This document shows positions 50,713 to 59,400 of a stretch of DNA of 64,000 nucleotides, piece by piece. Position numbers and translations under genes: made by a program. Source of the stretch: Anaeromassilibacillus senegalensis (GTDB taxonomy: Bacteria > Bacillota > Clostridia > Oscillospirales > Acutalibacteraceae). The notes beneath the pieces are model-generated. The model had not been told where the DNA came from, made no database searches, and saw nothing but the letters and a program-made list of their open reading frames with translations. The stretch lies in the NCBI RefSeq assembly GCF_001261775.1, contig NZ_LN868538.1:947652-1011651 (forward strand), read 5' to 3'. Positions within the stretch are counted from its first letter, which is position 1; every line of letters begins with the position of its first letter.

Positions 50713-50754
50713 ATTCGATATATAAATTTGTTCAAATTAATGTTAATATCGAAT
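50713..50754. promoter_or_regulatory. nested palindromes upstream of the ROK regulator, likely operator
   Basis: Outer arms ATTCGATAT (50713-50721) and ATATCGAAT (50746-50754); inner perfect palindrome AATTTG-TT-CAAATT (50725-50738). Both centre near 50732. The position, about 110 bases before the ROK gene, suits autoregulation. Confidence 0.55.
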
Positions 50755-50860
50755 TAGAACTAATATTTGCGAAAAATCGTGTATATTGAGAGTCAGAAAG
50801 GTCTTGCCACATGATGGGGACATGGGGCGAGCCGCCAACAATTGGATTGGAGAATTGATT

Positions 50861-52105
50861 ATGAACGATTCCATTGACCGCAAAAGTATTAATCAGGAAA
50901 GGAGCCAGTTTATCAACCGTGCGCTCATTATGGACCTGCTGCGGCAGCAGGGGGTATGTTCCCGCGCAACACTGGCACACCTTTCCGGACTGAAGCAGGC
51001 AACCATTACAAACATTATTGCAGAATTCATTGAATGCGGGCTCGTTGTGGAAACCGGTCTGATGAGCGGCATGAAAGGCAGGCGTTCCATCGGAATCACT
51101 TTAAACGAGGAACGCTGCAAGGTGATCGGCATCCGCATGACGCGCAGTGCGTTTTATATCTCCCTGGCCGGTCTGTCCGGCAAATTGACCAGCGTGCATG
51201 AATACCCGATCGCGCCCCGTGAATCGGTCCAAACGACCATTCCGCGCATCCGCGCGGCGGTTGAAACTGTTCTGGCAGAAAATCCCGATACGGAAATTGC
51301 CGCGGCCTGCATGGCGATGCCCGGCCCCTATCACGAGGAACGGGACTGCCTGTTCTTTGTGACGGAACTTGCCGGATGGCAGGACTTTCCCATCCGCAAA
51401 ACATTGACGGAAAACCTGGACCTCCCCTTCTATATCGCAAACGACGCCAATGCCAGCGCCTTTGCGCAGCTCTGGTATTACGGCGACACATATGAAACGC
51501 AGGATATGATTTATGTACTGGCGGGCGAAGGCATCGGCTGCGGCATGATCTCTAACGGCAAACTTGTTATGGGACAGCGCGGCATTGCGGGCGAGTTCGG
51601 TCATAACTCTATCGACTACCGGGGCCTGCCGTGCGCGTGCGGCAACCGCGGCTGTCTGGAAAAATACTGCTCCACCATCGTCCTTCGGGAAAATATCATA
51701 AAATGCCTGGAAGCGGGGCAATCCTCCCTTCTTACGGCGCAAAACCTGAGCGCCGCCGCCATTGCCGATGCGGTCCGCCGTGGGGACGACGTCGCCTGCC
51801 GCGAGTATGACGAAGTCTGCGGGTTCCTCTCGATCGGCATTGTCAACCTGATCAACCAGTTTAACCCCGGCCTGATCGTCATCGGCGACGAACTGGCGGA
51901 AATCGCACCGGAACGGCTGCTTCATACCGTTCAAACCAAAGTGCGCTCCTGTGTGAACCCGATGACCAGCGGCGACGTGGCCATTGAAATTAACCGCCTG
52001 CCGGGCAGCCCCGCACTCTTGGGTGCGGCGGCCATCGCAGCGCAAAAAATACTGGCGGACCCCGGCAAGCTGATGCAGGCGGTCCCCGTAGCCGCGGAAG
52101 TTTAA
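50861..52105 (+). CDS. ROK-family transcriptional repressor (NagC/XylR-like)
   Basis: A 414-aa sugar-responsive DNA-binding protein. The N-terminal winged HTH (about residues 8-70) contains RALIMDLLRQQGVCSRATLAHLSGLKQATITNIIAEFIE. The ROK sugar-kinase-like part has VLAGEGIGCGMISNGKLVMGQRGIAGEFGHNSID, and the zinc motif CACGNRGCLEKYCS (about 258-271). I start at the ATG at 50861, 8 bases after GGAG; an earlier GTG-like start is not supported. It stands directly downstream of the two giant paralogues, and ROK repressors usually answer to GlcNAc, xylose or glucose derivatives, so local control of the glycosidase island is likely but not shown. Confidence 0.93.
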   Translation: MNDSIDRKSINQERSQFINRALIMDLLRQQGVCSRATLAHLSGLKQATITNIIAEFIECGLVVETGLMSGMKGRRSIGITLNEERCKVIGIRMTRSAFYISLAGLSGKLTSVHEYPIAPRESVQTTIPRIRAAVETVLAENPDTEIAAACMAMPGPYHEERDCLFFVTELAGWQDFPIRKTLTENLDLPFYIANDANASAFAQLWYYGDTYETQDMIYVLAGEGIGCGMISNGKLVMGQRGIAGEFGHNSIDYRGLPCACGNRGCLEKYCSTIVLRENIIKCLEAGQSSLLTAQNLSAAAIADAVRRGDDVACREYDEVCGFLSIGIVNLINQFNPGLIVIGDELAEIAPERLLHTVQTKVRSCVNPMTSGDVAIEINRLPGSPALLGAAAIAAQKILADPGKLMQAVPVAAEV

Positions 52106-52118
52106 TCCCATCAAACAG

Positions 52119-52166
52119 AAATCCCGCCGGTTGGAGAAAGTTTTTCACCACGGCGGGATTTTTCTT
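52119..52166 (+). terminator. terminator after the ROK gene
   Basis: AAATCCCGCCG (52119-52129) pairs with CGGCGGGATTT (52151-52161), with a T-rich tail TTTCTTG. Confidence 0.88.
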
Positions 52167-52213
52167 GTCTCCTGTAAATTCTTGTCTTAGAATCAAAACA
52201 AGGAGGGAAGATT

Positions 52214-52891
52214 ATGAAAAAAATTTTTAGCCTCATTTTGGCAGCAGGCATGCTTTTATGCACCGTATCCTGCGGGGAAACGGCGGTTTCCCCCTCTTCC
52301 GCACCGCCGTCATCACGTCACGAGGCGGAGTCCTCCAGCACAGCGCCATCTTCCAAAATTTCTTCAAAAGAAGCAAACTCCTCGTCTGAACCGCCGGTCT
52401 CCAGTGAAGAACCCGGCGAAAAAACAGATACCGAGTTTGAAACTATGGAGGATTACACCATCGGCGAGGCCACTTATTGGATTCCCGCTGAATGGACAAC
52501 AGACACGCATGAGGCAGGGTTTAACCACCATACCCCATCGGGCGGACTGTTTAACACCAGCCATGTGATTGACAGCACTGGAACAATTGATCTGTCGAAC
52601 GACAACGACGCCTACGTGACTTTAGCCTCTTTTTCCAAAAGCCTGATGAAAAATGTTACCAATCCGGAGGATGCAGAGGTTCAACAGGGAACGTTTCTTG
52701 ACCACTGCGCTATGCTGCTGCATTATCAAAATGATATTTACGGAAATTCTTATGATATGTACAACCTGTGTTTTACCGATGTCAACAGCATCTATTCCTT
52801 CTCGTACGCATTTCCCACTTCCAGCCAGGAAGATGGAGAGGCCATCTTCGAATCCCTGACGGACTCTTTGGAGCTTGAATCTGTGGACTAA
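52214..52891 (+). CDS. lipoprotein of unknown function
   Basis: A 225-residue predicted lipoprotein. Signal peptide residues 1-19 with lipobox CTVSC; a Ser/Pro/Glu linker of about 50 residues; then a compact domain from about residue 75 (MEDYTIGEATYWIPAEWTTD ... YGNSYDMYNLCFTDVNSIYSFSYAFP ... EDGEAIFESLTDSLEL). The pattern of a short extracellular domain that begins with IGEATYWIPAEW and ends with a helix FESLTDSL is common in Clostridial lipoproteins of unknown role. AAGGAGG lies before the ATG. It has its own terminator. Confidence 0.85.
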   Translation: MKKIFSLILAAGMLLCTVSCGETAVSPSSAPPSSRHEAESSSTAPSSKISSKEANSSSEPPVSSEEPGEKTDTEFETMEDYTIGEATYWIPAEWTTDTHEAGFNHHTPSGGLFNTSHVIDSTGTIDLSNDNDAYVTLASFSKSLMKNVTNPEDAEVQQGTFLDHCAMLLHYQNDIYGNSYDMYNLCFTDVNSIYSFSYAFPTSSQEDGEAIFESLTDSLELESVD

Positions 52892-52910
52892 TTTTCTATC
52901 CGCTCTCTTG

Positions 52911-52946
52911 CCGCCGGTGTGAACGCTGCTTCACACCGGCGGTTTT
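52911..52946 (+). terminator. terminator after the lipoprotein gene
   Basis: A 13-bp perfect stem CCGCCGGTGTGAA/TTCACACCGGCGG (52911-52923, 52930-52942), then TTTT. Confidence 0.92.
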
Positions 52947-52960
52947 GCGATTCCACACGG

Positions 52961-52995
52961 TTGACAACCGCGCTTTATAAAGTTATAATTATAAC
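52961..52995 (+). promoter_or_regulatory. consensus promoter with MarR-type operator over the -10 box
   Basis: TTGACA (52961-52966), a 17-base spacer, TATAAT (52984-52989). A perfect 14-bp palindrome GTTATAATTATAAC (52982-52995) covers the -10, so a bound dimer would block the promoter. The next gene is MarR-type, indicating autorepression. Confidence 0.8.
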
Positions 52996-53029
52996 CGTTC
53001 TGAATATAACAAATAGAGAGAGGGATAGA

Positions 53030-53482
53030 ATGAGGGAGATTCTCGCTTACGTCAGCCACTTTAAGCGGTTATACGGGCAGCTGTTCCAACCCGTTGCCGC
53101 ACAGTTGGGGCTTTCTCAGCTGGAAATTGATATTCTGCTGTTTCTTTACAACAATCCGGCGTATAATACGGCGCGCGATATCGTCGCCATGCGCGGGGTG
53201 GCCAAATCAAACGTGTCTACCGCGGTGGATGCACTGAAACGCAAAGGCTGCCTCCTTTCTGAAACCGACCCGGAGAACCGCAAGGTGCAGCGCCTTTCCC
53301 TGCCCGCTTCCATGGACGAGCCGCTTCGCACGCTCGCCGCGGTGCAGCAGCAGTGCTTCGCCTTTATGCTGGAGGGGTTTACATCGGAGGAGCGCGGCGC
53401 GCTGCGGCAGTTCCTGGAGCGCATCGACGCAAACGTCGTGACCGCACTGCAAAAAAAGAATCCAGTGGAAACGGAGGCCTAA
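53030..53482 (+). CDS. MarR-family transcriptional regulator
   Basis: A 150-aa winged-helix dimer. The DNA-binding part (about 30-100) contains LSQLEIDILLFLYNNPAYNTARDIVAMRGVAKSNVSTAVDALKRKGCLLSETDPENRKVQRLSLP, with the beta-wing DPENRKVQRLSL typical of MarR. Helices at both ends form the dimer face. I start at the ATG at 53030, which has AGAGAGAGGG upstream; longer in-frame extensions run into the promoter. It is followed after 3 bases by a TauE-family exporter, so the pair is one operon, probably under its own palindromic operator. Confidence 0.92.
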   Translation: MREILAYVSHFKRLYGQLFQPVAAQLGLSQLEIDILLFLYNNPAYNTARDIVAMRGVAKSNVSTAVDALKRKGCLLSETDPENRKVQRLSLPASMDEPLRTLAAVQQQCFAFMLEGFTSEERGALRQFLERIDANVVTALQKKNPVETEA

Positions 53483-53485
53483 CAG

Positions 53486-54253
53486 GTGATCTATACATTT
53501 TTTATCTGTTTTATCGCGGGAATCGGCGCTGGACTGGGGACCGGCTTTGCCGGCATGAGCGCGGCGGCGGTGATCAGCCCGATGCTGATCACCTTCCTGC
53601 ATGTGGAACCATACACGGCAGTGGGCATTGCGCTCGCCAGTGATGTGCTGGCCAGCGCCGTCTCCGCATACACCTACGGAAAAAATAAAAACCTTGACAT
53701 TCGGAACGGCCTGGTCATGATGGCCTCCGTTCTCTGCTTTACCCTGGTGGGCAGTTATCTCTCCAGCCTGCTGCCCGGCACGGCAATGGGCGGCTTTTCC
53801 ACCTTTATGACGCTGTTCCTGGGCATCAAATTCATCGTCAAGCCGGTCATGACCACCAAGGCCAACATGGAGGGCGTCAGCGCTAAAAAGCGTTTGATTC
53901 AGTCCCTTGCCTGCGGCTCGCTGATTGGTCTGATCTGTGGCTTCGTCGGCGCGGGCGGCGGTATGATGATGTTGTTGATTCTGACCAGTGTTTTGGGGTA
54001 CGAGCTGAAAACGGCAGTCGGCACCAGCGTCTTCATTATGACATTTACCGCGCTGACCGGCTCCGTCAGCCATTTTGCCATCGGCGGGATGCCCGATCCG
54101 GTCATCCTGATCCTCTGCGTGCTGAGCACCCTGCTCTGGGCACGGATCGCCGCCAAATTTGCCAACAAGGCCTCCCCCATCGTCCTCAACCGGGCGACCG
54201 GCGTGGTATTGACCGTGCTTGGCGTTGCCATACTGGCGGTCAATTATTTATAA
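53486..54253 (+). CDS. TauE/SafE-family membrane transporter
   Basis: A 255-residue protein with about eight transmembrane helices in two related halves. The family motif GxGxGxG-like repeats are seen in FICFIAGIGAGLGTGFAGMSAAAVISPML (first half) and GSLIGLICGFVGAGGGMMMLLIL (second half). It starts at GTG, three bases after the MarR stop, with AGGCCTAACAGGTG context. TauE/SafE proteins export sulfite, sulfoacetate or other small organic anions; the substrate here is unknown, but coupling to a MarR repressor suggests a response to an anion or aromatic acid. Confidence 0.92.
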   Translation: MIYTFFICFIAGIGAGLGTGFAGMSAAAVISPMLITFLHVEPYTAVGIALASDVLASAVSAYTYGKNKNLDIRNGLVMMASVLCFTLVGSYLSSLLPGTAMGGFSTFMTLFLGIKFIVKPVMTTKANMEGVSAKKRLIQSLACGSLIGLICGFVGAGGGMMMLLILTSVLGYELKTAVGTSVFIMTFTALTGSVSHFAIGGMPDPVILILCVLSTLLWARIAAKFANKASPIVLNRATGVVLTVLGVAILAVNYL

Positions 54254-54260
54254 GTCTTTG

Positions 54261-54298
54261 AAACAGGGCTGTGGAAGTAAATCCACAGCCCTGTTTTC
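54261..54298 (+). terminator. terminator between convergent genes
   Basis: AAACAGGGCTGTGGA (54261-54275) pairs exactly with TCCACAGCCCTGTTT (54282-54296). The A-tract before and T-tract after make it usable in both directions. Confidence 0.92.
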
Positions 54299-54392
54299 CT
54301 GTGCTTCGAACACTTGATACCTTCCCATACGTGTTTCCCTGGATTTGCCTCCGGTCTTGGAATTTTTCTTATTCCGTTTTCGTATACAATGC

Positions 54393-55871
54393 CTATAATA
54401 CAAGAAACTTCGTCGCGATTCTCTCCCGGAAGGCGCGGTCGTGCTCCACAAACAACAGCGTGGGACCGCTGTCCAGAATCAGTTCCTCCATCTGCATGCG
54501 GGACAATACGTCGATAAAGTTGAGCGGCTCGTCCCAAACATAGAGGTGCGCGGGCTGACACAAACTCCGGGCAAGCAGGACCTTCTTTTTCTGCCCGTCG
54601 CTGTAGCCTGCCATATCCTTTTCAAACTGCTGCCGGGAAAAGTCCAGTTTGCGCAGGATCGCCTTGAACAGGCTTTCGTCCAGCCCGTTCTGTTCCGCGT
54701 ACGCGCGCAGGTCCCCTTTCAGTCCGTCCGTCTGCTGCTGTACATAGGAACACACCAGATTGCCGCCAATTTGCAGCTCCCCCGTATGCGTGACCGGCTC
54801 GCCCAGCAGCAGCTTGAGCAAGGTGGATTTCCCGCAGCCGTTCCGGCCGCACACGGCGATACGGTCTCCGCGTTCGATAGTGAACCGCGCATTGGAAAAG
54901 ACGCACTTTTCCCCGTAAAAGGCGGACAGGCCGTTTGCCTCCGCCAGCACGCGCTTGGGATACTCCATCGGGCGCAGGACCAGCCGCTCCGCCGTCTCCA
55001 GGTTTTTCAGCAGCTTCGCCTTCTCCTCCACCGCCGTTTCCCGCCGGAGATCGATGGTCTTGGAACGCTGCATCATCTTGGCGGCCTTGTGCCCGATGTA
55101 GCCGCGGTCCGGACGCAGGCCGGAATTGCGCGTATTGTACTTTCCTTTTTCCGTTTTGTCGCTCCAGTCGGAGGTTCGCCGCGCCGCCTTTGCCAGACGG
55201 TCCACCTCCTTTTTCAGCTTCTCCTGTTCCGCGCGCTCAAACTGATCCTGCCGCTCCCGGTTCTCCCGCCAGGAACTGAAATTGCCCGCCTGCACTTCAA
55301 TGTCCGCACGATTGACGGACAGCACGTGGTCCACGCAGTGGTCCAGCAGCCACCGGTCGTGGGAAACCAGGATAAAGCCCTTTTTCCCGTTTAAATAACG
55401 GCAGACCGTTTCCCGGGCCTCCTCATCCAGATGGTTGGTCGGCTCGTCGATCAGCAGGAAGCGGTTCTCCCGCAGAAAGAGCACCGCCAGCAGCACCTTG
55501 GTCTGCTCGCCGTTGCTGAGCGTCTCAAACGGGCGATAGAGCACATCCTGGTCCACCTGTAAAAGGGACAGCTCCCGGCTAAGCTGCCACTGTTCCGCCT
55601 CCGGTGCCAGCGCTTCCGCAATTTCCAGCGTGTTCCACGCGGCGTCCGGCACGGGATAGGGGAAATACGATACCGGAACCGGGCAGGAAATGTGCCCGCT
55701 GTACGCATATTCTCCCAAAAGCAGCTTCAAAAACGTCGTTTTTCCCCGCCCGTTGCGGCCGATAAAGCCCAGCTTCCAATCCGTATCCATCTGGAACGAG
55801 ACGTCCTCAAATACATTATCCGGGTTTCCATCGTATCCAAAAGTCAAATGTTTTACCTGTATCATTGCCAT
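54393..55871 (-). CDS. ABC-F ATPase, Lsa/Vga-like ribosomal protection type
   Basis: A 492-aa soluble protein with two ATP-binding cassettes and no membrane part. First cassette: Walker A GRNGRGKTT, signature LSNGEQTKVLLA, Walker B FLLIDEPTNHLDE. Second cassette: GRNGCGKST, signature GYSDGQKKKVLLA, Walker B LYVWDEPLNFID. An Arg/Lys-rich inter-domain linker (about 190-290) carries the antibiotic-resistance-domain position. The divergent second signature and the WDEPLNFID motif are typical of the Lsa/Msr/Vga group that dislodges lincosamides, streptogramins A or pleuromutilins from ribosomes. I start at the ATG at 55871, with GGAGGG 8 bases upstream. A long leader precedes it. Confidence 0.9.
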   Translation of the reverse strand: MAMIQVKHLTFGYDGNPDNVFEDVSFQMDTDWKLGFIGRNGRGKTTFLKLLLGEYAYSGHISCPVPVSYFPYPVPDAAWNTLEIAEALAPEAEQWQLSRELSLLQVDQDVLYRPFETLSNGEQTKVLLAVLFLRENRFLLIDEPTNHLDEEARETVCRYLNGKKGFILVSHDRWLLDHCVDHVLSVNRADIEVQAGNFSSWRENRERQDQFERAEQEKLKKEVDRLAKAARRTSDWSDKTEKGKYNTRNSGLRPDRGYIGHKAAKMMQRSKTIDLRRETAVEEKAKLLKNLETAERLVLRPMEYPKRVLAEANGLSAFYGEKCVFSNARFTIERGDRIAVCGRNGCGKSTLLKLLLGEPVTHTGELQIGGNLVCSYVQQQTDGLKGDLRAYAEQNGLDESLFKAILRKLDFSRQQFEKDMAGYSDGQKKKVLLARSLCQPAHLYVWDEPLNFIDVLSRMQMEELILDSGPTLLFVEHDRAFRERIATKFLVL

Positions 55872-55889
55872 AAATGCATCCCTCCGCAG

Positions 55890-55931
55890 CATAATAAATA
55901 AGCCGCAGGAAAGCATGGCTCTCCTGCGGCT
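55890..55931 (-). terminator. possible attenuator hairpin in the ABC-F leader
   Basis: AGCCGCAGGA/TCCTGCGGCT (55901-55910, 55922-55931). In the direction of transcription it is followed by TATTTATTAT and then by the ABC-F ribosome binding site, 19 bases before the ATG at 55871. Confidence 0.6.
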
Positions 55932-56108
55932 CTTATCTGCGGAAACAGCGCGCCCCTATCAAACACAGGCCCTTTTCAGGCGCAAAGCGTTTGAACGCGC
56001 GGACGGTTCCACCGGATTAAGGAGTTGCGGGAGCGTATCCTTCCTGCAGGGCGCAACAAACCAGAGAGACTTTCTCCCCGATTGGTCAGCGCCGTTCGTG
56101 TACAACAC

Positions 56109-56129
56109 TCAGCAAGAAAAATAACGCAA
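56109..56129 (-). CDS. putative 6-codon leader peptide of the ABC-F gene
   Basis: TTG start at 56129, 8 bases after TAGGAG (56143-56138), encoding MRYFSC and TGA. It lies about 55 bases after the promoter and about 240 before the ABC-F start. Short leader frames that stall on drug-bound ribosomes are common for ABC-F and erm genes; here the evidence is only ribosome binding site and position. Confidence 0.4.
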   Translation of the reverse strand: MRYFSC

Positions 56130-56190
56130 GTTCCCAACTCCTATCATTTCATTTCTACACAGAACGGTCTGCCCGTTCCGTCTGTTTCTC

Positions 56191-56219
56191 AATATAACAA
56201 AAGAATTTCTCTTTGTCAA
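56191..56219 (-). promoter_or_regulatory. promoter of the ABC-F gene
   Basis: Leftward TTGACA (56219-56214), a 17-base spacer, TATATT (56196-56191). It predicts a leader of about 310 bases, unusually long. Confidence 0.8.
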
Positions 56220-56235
56220 CACCCAAACGCAGAAA

Positions 56236-56260
56236 CGCCCCGGCGGAACCCGCCGGGGCG
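56236..56260 (-). terminator. GC-rich hairpin downstream of the GH84 gene
   Basis: CGCCCCGGCGG/CCGCCGGGGCG (56236-56246, 56250-56260) with a three-base loop. The T-rich tail is poor. It separates the GH84 gene from the ABC-F promoter. Confidence 0.65.
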
Positions 56261-56285
56261 CTCTGCTATTGTCATTAGGAGAGAA

Positions 56286-56420
56286 GGGACCTCCGGTCGG
56301 GCCGCTCACTTGAGGCTAAAGCCTCGCTCGACGTTCTAAACAAGCATCTCCTTCCGCTTTTAGAAACATAGAAAGACCTGTTTTAAACATTGTCCGCAGG
56401 GTGAAAGCGATCCTTTCCGT
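56286..56420. repeat. dispersed intergenic element, copy IV
   Basis: It begins GGGACCTCCGGTCGGG and contains GAGGCTAAAGCCTC and GCTCGACGTTCTAAAC, as in copies I and II, then the TTTTAGAAACATAGAAAGAC and CATTGTCCGCAGGGTGAAA blocks found in copies II and III. No right terminal repeat is seen. It lies just after the GH84 stop. Confidence 0.7.
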
Positions 56421-56437
56421 CAGCCGGTGTTGTATTT

Positions 56438-59400
56438 TCAGCCAACTGTCACGGTGCAGTGCTTAACAGCAGCGGCGCCCGGCAGGGTCGTGTACACACC
56501 CGCGCTCTGGCCCGGTGTACCAACGGCCCACACACGGAAGTAATAGTCGTTGCCGATGCGGGTCACGTACTGGGTCTTGAGCACACCGCCGTTGCCGACG
56601 GTAAAGCTCGGGGCCAGGCCGTTTCCATTGACAACCGTCATCTTAAAGCAATATGCCGCGCCCCTTCTGACGGTAAAATCAACGGTGGTATCGGAGCGGA
56701 CGAACGGAGCCGCCGCGCCGACAATCGCCGTACCGGCGACGCCATAGCTGTTATCTGTGATTCTCGTGGCAGAACCGGAGGATTTCCGGACGGTCTTTTC
56801 CTTCAGGCCTTCCATCGCGTCGCCCAGTGCATAATAAACCTTGGCGCGCGCGGGTCCGTTGTCCGGATCGTTCCGCATCAGGTCTTTCGCATCGTTCAGC
56901 GCTTTTTCGAGCGTGGCGGCGCTGTCGTCGGTGTACTTGCCGAGCGGAATGGATTCCGCTTTTTGAATGCGTGTTTCCAGCGCTTCCTTGGTCGGAATCT
57001 TGCGCAGCGCGATCATCGCGTTGTCAAGCGCCTCAGCCGCCCGGTCAACCTGTGCCTGTGTTGTATCCTTGTTCAGCAGGATATCTTCCGCTGCTGCCAG
57101 CGCATCCCGGAAGGTCTTAAAATCGTCCTTGTCGATGTCAAGGTATTCATCCAGATCAAGCGCATTGGCAGTCTCCACCAGTTGCTCCAGCCAGCTGTAA
57201 TTTGCAGCAAAGTCAAGGTCCATAATTGCCTGATAGAGTGCGTCCGCGGCTTCCTTGACGTCCTTTTCCAAAGCGTTTTCGTCCGCCTGGACCTCGAGCG
57301 CCTTGGCGTAGGCAGCCTCCAGAACCGCCCAGCTCGCGCTGGTATAGTTCTCTTCGAGCAGGCCCTCCGCCATGATGATCGTGTCATTCAGTCCGTCCTT
57401 ATTGCCGCTGGCAAATTGCAGGTAATGCATGACCTTCATCAGCTTGCTCCACGCGTTGTTGATGGCTTCCTGATCTGCTGCTTTGTCCGCGTCTACCTTT
57501 TTCGCTGCTGCCAGCGCCTTGTCAAGCGCTTCCTGCACCAGCGGGATTGCGTCGTTATACTCATCGGAACCGACGCAGCCCTCTGCGATCTCAATGGTCA
57601 GGCGCAGAACCTGCTTGTCGACCACGGTAAATTGGACGTTCAGGGTCCTGTTTGCATTGCCCATCGTGCCATCAAGGGTAAAGGCTTTCGTATCCTTGAA
57701 GGAGGTATCCTCCTCGCCGACGAGAACCTTTGCAAATTCGCGGCCTTCCACTCTCGGGATAAAGGTCAGCTCATACGGCTCGCCCGCCTTGAGCTGCAAT
57801 TCATATTTGCCGATGAGGTTCGCGATCGCCGCGTCCTCCGCGGTCAGTTTTGCGTTGGTGGTGAAGTTTACGGTGAGGGTATGCGCGGTGGGTTCGATCA
57901 CGCCGCCCACAGCTTCTTCCAGGTCCTTCTTCACCGTATCGACGTCGTTCTGGCTCGCCTCGCCGTTGAGCTTCGCTTCCGCGGCGGCCAGCGCCGTCTG
58001 AATGGCGGCCCACTCGTCCGCTGTGTAATCATCTTCGCTCAGGCCGTTGGCATACGCAACGTACTGATACAGGTCGACGCGGTCGGGCTCGACATACGGC
58101 TCGCCGTCCTCGATGATCTCCATGATGGTCGGGAAGCTGTCGGTCCACGATACACGGACGTCGCTGACGTTCGCATAGGCGGAAATATCGAAGTCCGCGG
58201 GATTCTGCGTCAGTGTGCCCACCTGCTGCCATTCGCCGTTCGATTTGACGGAAACAGCCGGCGCTTCGCCTGCCGCTCCGGGCTGGAACAGGACGCGGAG
58301 CTGATTGACTTTCAGCCCCTGCAACAGCTTGTAGTCCACATGGCCCGCGCTTCTGGCGGTGTAAGAGGTGCCAATATCGCGGTCGCATACCGCGCTGGCG
58401 TCCGCGCCGGACTCTGTTGCCGCGAGCGGAATTTCTCCGCCCTCCGGCTCGCCCTTGTTGACTTCAAATTCATAGAACTGCAGCCAGTTGGACGCGCTTT
58501 GGGTCAGACGCATGCGCACATATTTGGCCGGCTGTCCGTTGCCGGTTGTCTCATAGATGCCGCCGTTGTTGTTGAGATCCTGTTCCGTAAAGGAACCAAG
58601 CTCGGTCCAATTGAGGTTATCCGCGGAAATTTCCACGACAGCAGCCTTGGCGCTGTCGGCATTTCCTTTTTCGAACACCAGCTTGACCTTGTTGACATTG
58701 ATCAGATCGCTGTATTCCATCGTGACGGTCTGGCCCGCCTGCTGCGGCGCTCCGGTCCAAAGCTTGGTGCTGTAGTTGCCGTCGGTCAGGTTCTGGGTTC
58801 CGTAGCTCTGATAAATCCCAACGCCTCCCACGGACGCGCTCACAAAACGGCCCACGGGTTTTATGGTCCAGGTCAGGGACGCGGCGCCCAACGCAATGGG
58901 ATCGGGCGTGTTGTTCTTGACTCTCACAAAAGCCGCTTCCGGCGCCGCATCTTTGGCGGTAATTGCCGTCCAGGACTTGCCGTCCACGGAGTATTCCATT
59001 GTCAGGCCTTCCGCCTGCGGATCGGCAGTCCCGGTCAGATTGCGCACCTTATTGAACGCAACACCGACATACTCGTTCCGGCCCAGGCTGGTTCCCTGCG
59101 GGACGGTTACGGAAAGGCTGCTGCCACTGTTTGCCAGCGCAAACGCCGCGTTGGAATTGGTGAAGAGGCGCGGTTCTCTGGAGACCGGCGCCACATTGTT
59201 GATCGCGCTTTCCGCCTGTGTCAGAATATAGCTGACAAACGGGCGCATGTTGTTCTTGGACGGGTTTGCCTGGTAGTCTCTGAAGGAAGACTCCGTCCCG
59301 GCGCCCTCCATCGCATGAACGATGTAGCGCGGATTATTGCTCTTGGAAAGCTCTTCGTTCTGGATTTTGGACGCCGCGTTGAACGCCGCCCAGCGGGCTT

